Shown here: positions 62,401 through 64,000 of the stretch, in pieces
Position numbering within the stretch: the stretch's first letter is position 1
Layout of the letters: each line of letters begins with the position of its first letter
Assembly (NCBI GenBank): GCA_034008185.1
Contig: CM067086.1
Location: 64,598,985-64,662,984, forward strand
DNA length: 64,000 nt
From: Gorsachius magnificus
Taxonomy: Eukaryota; Chordata; Aves; Pelecaniformes; Ardeidae
Reading direction: 5' to 3'
Translations under genes and position numbers: made by a program
The notes under the pieces: model-generated
Databases searched by the model: none
Told to the model about the DNA's origin: nothing
Seen by the model: the letters and a program-made list of their open reading frames with translations, nothing else

Positions 62401-63953
62401 CTTGCTGTCTTGCAAATACACAAGGACAGCTAAAATCAGCCCAGTATTAGAATATGGGTGTACAAACAAGTTACCACACGGGAACACATTGCCATGCACT
62501 AGCTTGTTCTCTGGTAACTGCCTGTGTGCACACTCTAATCCAGTTATAGGTGAGAGAAATATGAACTAGCTTACTCCTCAAAAAATAAATACGCAAGTTA
62601 CAACACTATCATGTGTCCACACAACGTAATTATTTCCACTGTAACAGCAAGCTAGTACATATTTACCAATTACTCTTATGATAAATACTCTTCTCTGTAA
62701 AATACAGACCTTAAGTATGTGCCCAGTTCAAATCCCACTGAAGATAGTCTGAATTTTTTCATCTTCATCAACATTAATATGAGTTGAGTCATTAGTCATC
62801 CCTATTCAATCAGCCAAATTTCCTTAGGTTCGAGTCAAGAGAACCTCATTCTTCCCTTTTACTCAAAAAGCCCAATTGTTTCTTGTCAAACTTTCAGGAC
62901 GATAAATAATAAAAATAATTTTTGTTTAGAAAATGAGCTTGAAAAGTGTCATTCCTAAAAGGTTTCCATTTGAAAAGTTATGACATAGCTGAAAACCAAG
63001 GGTCAGAATAAAAAGATTTATACATTTTTTCATTACAAGCAGAGATTTTACTACTTAATACTTTCGCATCCACCACAGCAATGTACATAGTTATGCCTTA
63101 AAACCATTATTCTACAGATTCCACAAAGATGATATTTAAATATGCAATCTGAAACATGTCTACCTCTATCAACATTTCTCAAGAAGTTAAAGAAACCAAT
63201 ATAAAATTTTCCTCACTACATGCAGCATCTACTGACTGAGGACAGAGTCTGTTCTTGTTAATCGACATAAATTGCAAAGCTGAATTTGCCAAAGCTTTTT
63301 TTATAAATGTCATTGTTGTACTCCGAAATGGCATCATCACAAGCTGAAAGCGAACGCTTCTTCAGAAGAAAATGAGCAGAATTCTAATATATTAGAGCAA
63401 CGGGAACTTATGCAGCCCTGAGCACTCCCTCCTTTCCTCCACCATTTCAATCCTCAGCACTGGAAAAAGCTCAGACTGCTCATTAACTGAAGAATGTCAA
63501 CTACTGTTTAACTACTGTTTCACTAAACTATGAAAAATTGAATACTGTACATGCTACTAAAAAGAAAAAAAAAAGGAAAAATGTTTTCACCACTATACGA
63601 GAACTTACTTTCTATAAGCAGTTTTTACATTGTAGGAAGCAGCCGAGTTCAAAATAGGAATGCCAAGGTCCATATAAATTTGCTTCCATACAGCACCACT
63701 CTCAATCTTTGGGGGGGAAAAAAAAAAAAAAAGATAAAAAAGGAAGTTTTCAGGTTTTGTTAAGCAAGAACATTAAGGAATAGTATCCAACACAGCCGCA
63801 AGCCACAGCCTTTAAGAATGAGTAAAAGTATTTAGTTCAGGAAACATCCAACACTTACATTGTCACACCCACCCTGCTGATACACCAGTCTAAAAAGTTT
63901 GAAGAGATTAAGGTCCTTGTAGCCCAGAACAGGTGGTTTATTGATAGGAGTAC
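50880..63953 (-). CDS. ARID4A: ARID4A (RBBP1), ARID domain to stop, 13 exons; 5' part off-window
   Basis: Nuclear chromatin reader that binds RB and recruits the SIN3-HDAC complex (family knowledge). Exons in transcript order: 63859-63953, 63609-63706, 61877-62105, 59764-60003, 57576-57773, 56325-56409, 55933-56134, 55662-55724, 53628-54758, 53310-53414, 51854-52069, 51481-51627, 50880-50983. All junctions are GT-AG with matching phase, except that exon 59764-60003 carries a +1 shift at an A14 run. Seen in order: C-terminal two-thirds of the ARID domain, acidic/basic linker, chromo-like (Tudor-knot) domain, a long acidic region with the RB-binding LxCxE motif (LLCHE, 53956-53970), a nuclear-type basic cluster ([11 protein letters not shown]), a C-terminal coiled coil and the conserved terminus ending VECR. 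About 970 codons here; human full length is 1,257 aa. Tail-to-tail with TIMM9. Confidence 0.96.
51481..51627 (-). CDS. ARID4A: ARID4A exon (window 12), C-terminal coiled coil
   Basis: 147 nt. [20 protein letters not shown] then [20 protein letters not shown] and RLKKKDRE, nearly invariant in the family. Donor GAAG|GTAACT. Confidence 0.97.
51854..52069 (-). CDS. ARID4A: ARID4A exon (window 11)
   Basis: 216 nt. [20 protein letters not shown], then [20 protein letters not shown] and YKWSFQL. Has a three-histidine run and an extra valine compared with human. Donor CTCA|GTAAGA. Confidence 0.95.
52331..52351. repeat. T21 homopolymer
   Basis: Uninterrupted T run followed by ACAG inside an ARID4A intron. 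Antisense to the gene it would be a strong plus-strand acceptor tract, but no plus-strand exon follows. Confidence 0.85.
53310..53414 (-). CDS. ARID4A: ARID4A exon (window 10), basic cluster
   Basis: 105 nt. [20 protein letters not shown] then [14 protein letters not shown], a probable nuclear-localisation region. Twelve bases beyond the exon, the plus strand has an A30 run (53427-53456), a T30 tract upstream of the acceptor. Confidence 0.96.
53628..54758 (-). CDS. ARID4A: ARID4A exon (window 9), large acidic exon with LxCxE RB-binding motif
   Basis: 1,131 nt, 376 codons. Starts [20 protein letters not shown], holds the conserved blocks [20 protein letters not shown] and [13 protein letters not shown], the RB pocket-binding motif LLCHE within [20 protein letters not shown] (motif codons 53956-53970), and [20 protein letters not shown]. 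Highly acidic and probably disordered. Donor AAAG|GTGAGC. Confidence 0.97.
55662..55724 (-). CDS. ARID4A: ARID4A exon (window 8), 21-codon exon
   Basis: 63 nt. Encodes [20 protein letters not shown] between split codons. Phase matches both neighbours (G|CA and G|AC). A multiple of three, so it could be a cassette exon. Basic and serine-rich, a likely phosphorylation site. Not recalled in the human isoform. Confidence 0.8.
55933..56134 (-). CDS. ARID4A: ARID4A exon (window 7)
   Basis: 202 nt. Starts [20 protein letters not shown], contains [12 protein letters not shown] and [10 protein letters not shown], then continues [20 protein letters not shown]. The last part is not in the human protein as I remember it. 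The acceptor tract on the minus strand is a C13 run (G13 on plus, 56137-56149), an unusual and error-prone polypyrimidine tract. Confidence 0.92.
56325..56409 (-). CDS. ARID4A: ARID4A exon (window 6), end of chromo domain
   Basis: 85 nt. [20 protein letters not shown] then RKQKKKTK. Donor AAA|GTAATG. Confidence 0.97.
57576..57773 (-). CDS. ARID4A: ARID4A exon (window 5), chromo/Tudor-knot domain
   Basis: 198 nt. Acidic lead [20 protein letters not shown] then [20 protein letters not shown] and [13 protein letters not shown], essentially identical to human. Reader module for methylated histone tails in this family. Confidence 0.97.
57774..59763 (-). other. ARID4A intron between window exons 4 and 5 (2.0 kb)
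   Basis: Ordinary intron apart from a tandem repeat at 59159-59275. No exon needed: the phase-2 end (AG) of exon 4 joins the phase-2 start (G) of exon 5. Confidence 0.7.
59159..59275. repeat. Tandem repeat, 28-bp unit, about 4 copies
   Basis: CTTTATTAGCT occurs at 59159, 59184, 59212 and 59240 (spacing 25, 28, 28), joined by GATCCCCTTCCTGCCTG. The first copy is the most diverged. Inside an ARID4A intron. Confidence 0.9.
59764..60003 (-). CDS. ARID4A: ARID4A exon (window 4), frame broken at an A14 run
   Basis: 240 nt, lysine/glutamate-rich. Reads [20 protein letters not shown] in phase 0 up to the A14 run (T14 on plus, 59867-59880). Beyond it the family sequence [20 protein letters not shown] continues in another frame. 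As given, phase-0 translation reaches TAA within about 17 codons after the run. A length of 239 nt (A13) would fit the phase of both neighbours. Most likely a homopolymer length error; a real variant cannot be excluded. Confidence 0.9.
60004..61876 (-). other. ARID4A intron between window exons 3 and 4 (1.9 kb)
   Basis: No repeat, exon or RNA gene recognised. Confidence 0.7.
61877..62105 (-). CDS. ARID4A: ARID4A exon (window 3)
   Basis: 229 nt. Starts [20 protein letters not shown], then an acidic segment ending [14 protein letters not shown]. Donor AGG|GTAAGT, phase 0. Confidence 0.96.
63609..63706 (-). CDS. ARID4A: ARID4A exon (window 2), ARID domain end
   Basis: 98 nt. [20 protein letters not shown] then [13 protein letters not shown]. 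Its polypyrimidine tract combines T and C runs (63711-63733 on the plus strand as G7 and A runs). Confidence 0.97.
63859..63953 (-). CDS. ARID4A: ARID4A exon (window 1), ARID domain
   Basis: 95 nt. [20 protein letters not shown] then [11 protein letters not shown], the core of the ARID DNA-binding fold, almost identical to human. Donor AAT|GTAAGT. Confidence 0.97.
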
Positions 63954-64000
63954 CTAAATAAAACAAAACCAGAAATAAGAAGTTGTAACAAAGAACAGCA

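Noticed and set aside
1..64000. CRISPR arrays, tRNA or rRNA genes, retroviral genes, operon-type structure
   Set aside because: I looked for regularly spaced repeats, cloverleaf-type elements and recognisable pol or gag-like frames and found none. The tandem repeats present are intronic minisatellites without spacers.

Overview
This window looks like nuclear DNA of a bird. The genes are split by GT-AG introns, the only clear interspersed repeats are 3'-truncated CR1 LINE copies, and two CpG islands sit in AT-rich surroundings. The gene order KIAA0586 (TALPID3) - TIMM9 - ARID4A matches human 14q23.1 as I remember it, reversed here. The species cannot be read from the sequence alone. All gene models below were built by hand: I translated exons, checked splice signals, and checked that codon phase carries from one exon to the next.

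Layout. (1) 1-31.8 kb, minus strand: KIAA0586/TALPID3, a centrosome and basal-body protein needed for primary cilia and Hedgehog signalling. I find 21 coding exons (about 1,005 codons) running right to left. The C-terminal part lies beyond position 1. (2) 31.2-32.15 kb: a CpG island between KIAA0586 (leftward) and TIMM9 (rightward), very probably a shared bidirectional promoter. (3) 36.4-40.2 kb, plus strand: TIMM9, complete, three coding exons and 89 aa, with both CX3C motifs of a small TIM chaperone and a poly(A) signal at 40161. (4) 40.2-49.9 kb: intergenic. It holds a CR1 copy just past TIMM9, an orphan CpG island at 44.65-45.33 kb, and no gene I can support. Mammals have TOMM20L in this interval and I see no trace of it. 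(5) 50-64 kb, minus strand: ARID4A (RBBP1), 13 exons covering the ARID domain (partial) to the stop codon. Its N-terminal exons lie beyond 64000.

The genes are housekeeping or developmental and are neighbours by conserved synteny, not a pathway. TIMM9 escorts hydrophobic precursors across the mitochondrial intermembrane space. ARID4A is a chromatin reader that binds RB through an LxCxE motif and works with the SIN3-HDAC complex. TALPID3 acts at the centriole.

The most notable oddities are: an A14 homopolymer in an ARID4A exon that breaks the reading frame as given; an ARID4A segment of about 40 codons that I do not recall in the human protein; the orphan CpG island; a perfect 14-bp hairpin close upstream of a TALPID3 splice acceptor; a 28-bp tandem repeat with a palindromic junction in TIMM9 intron 1; and an old CR1 tail of a type I associate with turtles and crocodilians. 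I see no evidence for a previously undescribed system: no CRISPR array, toxin cluster, viral gene or selfish element beyond CR1 remnants.
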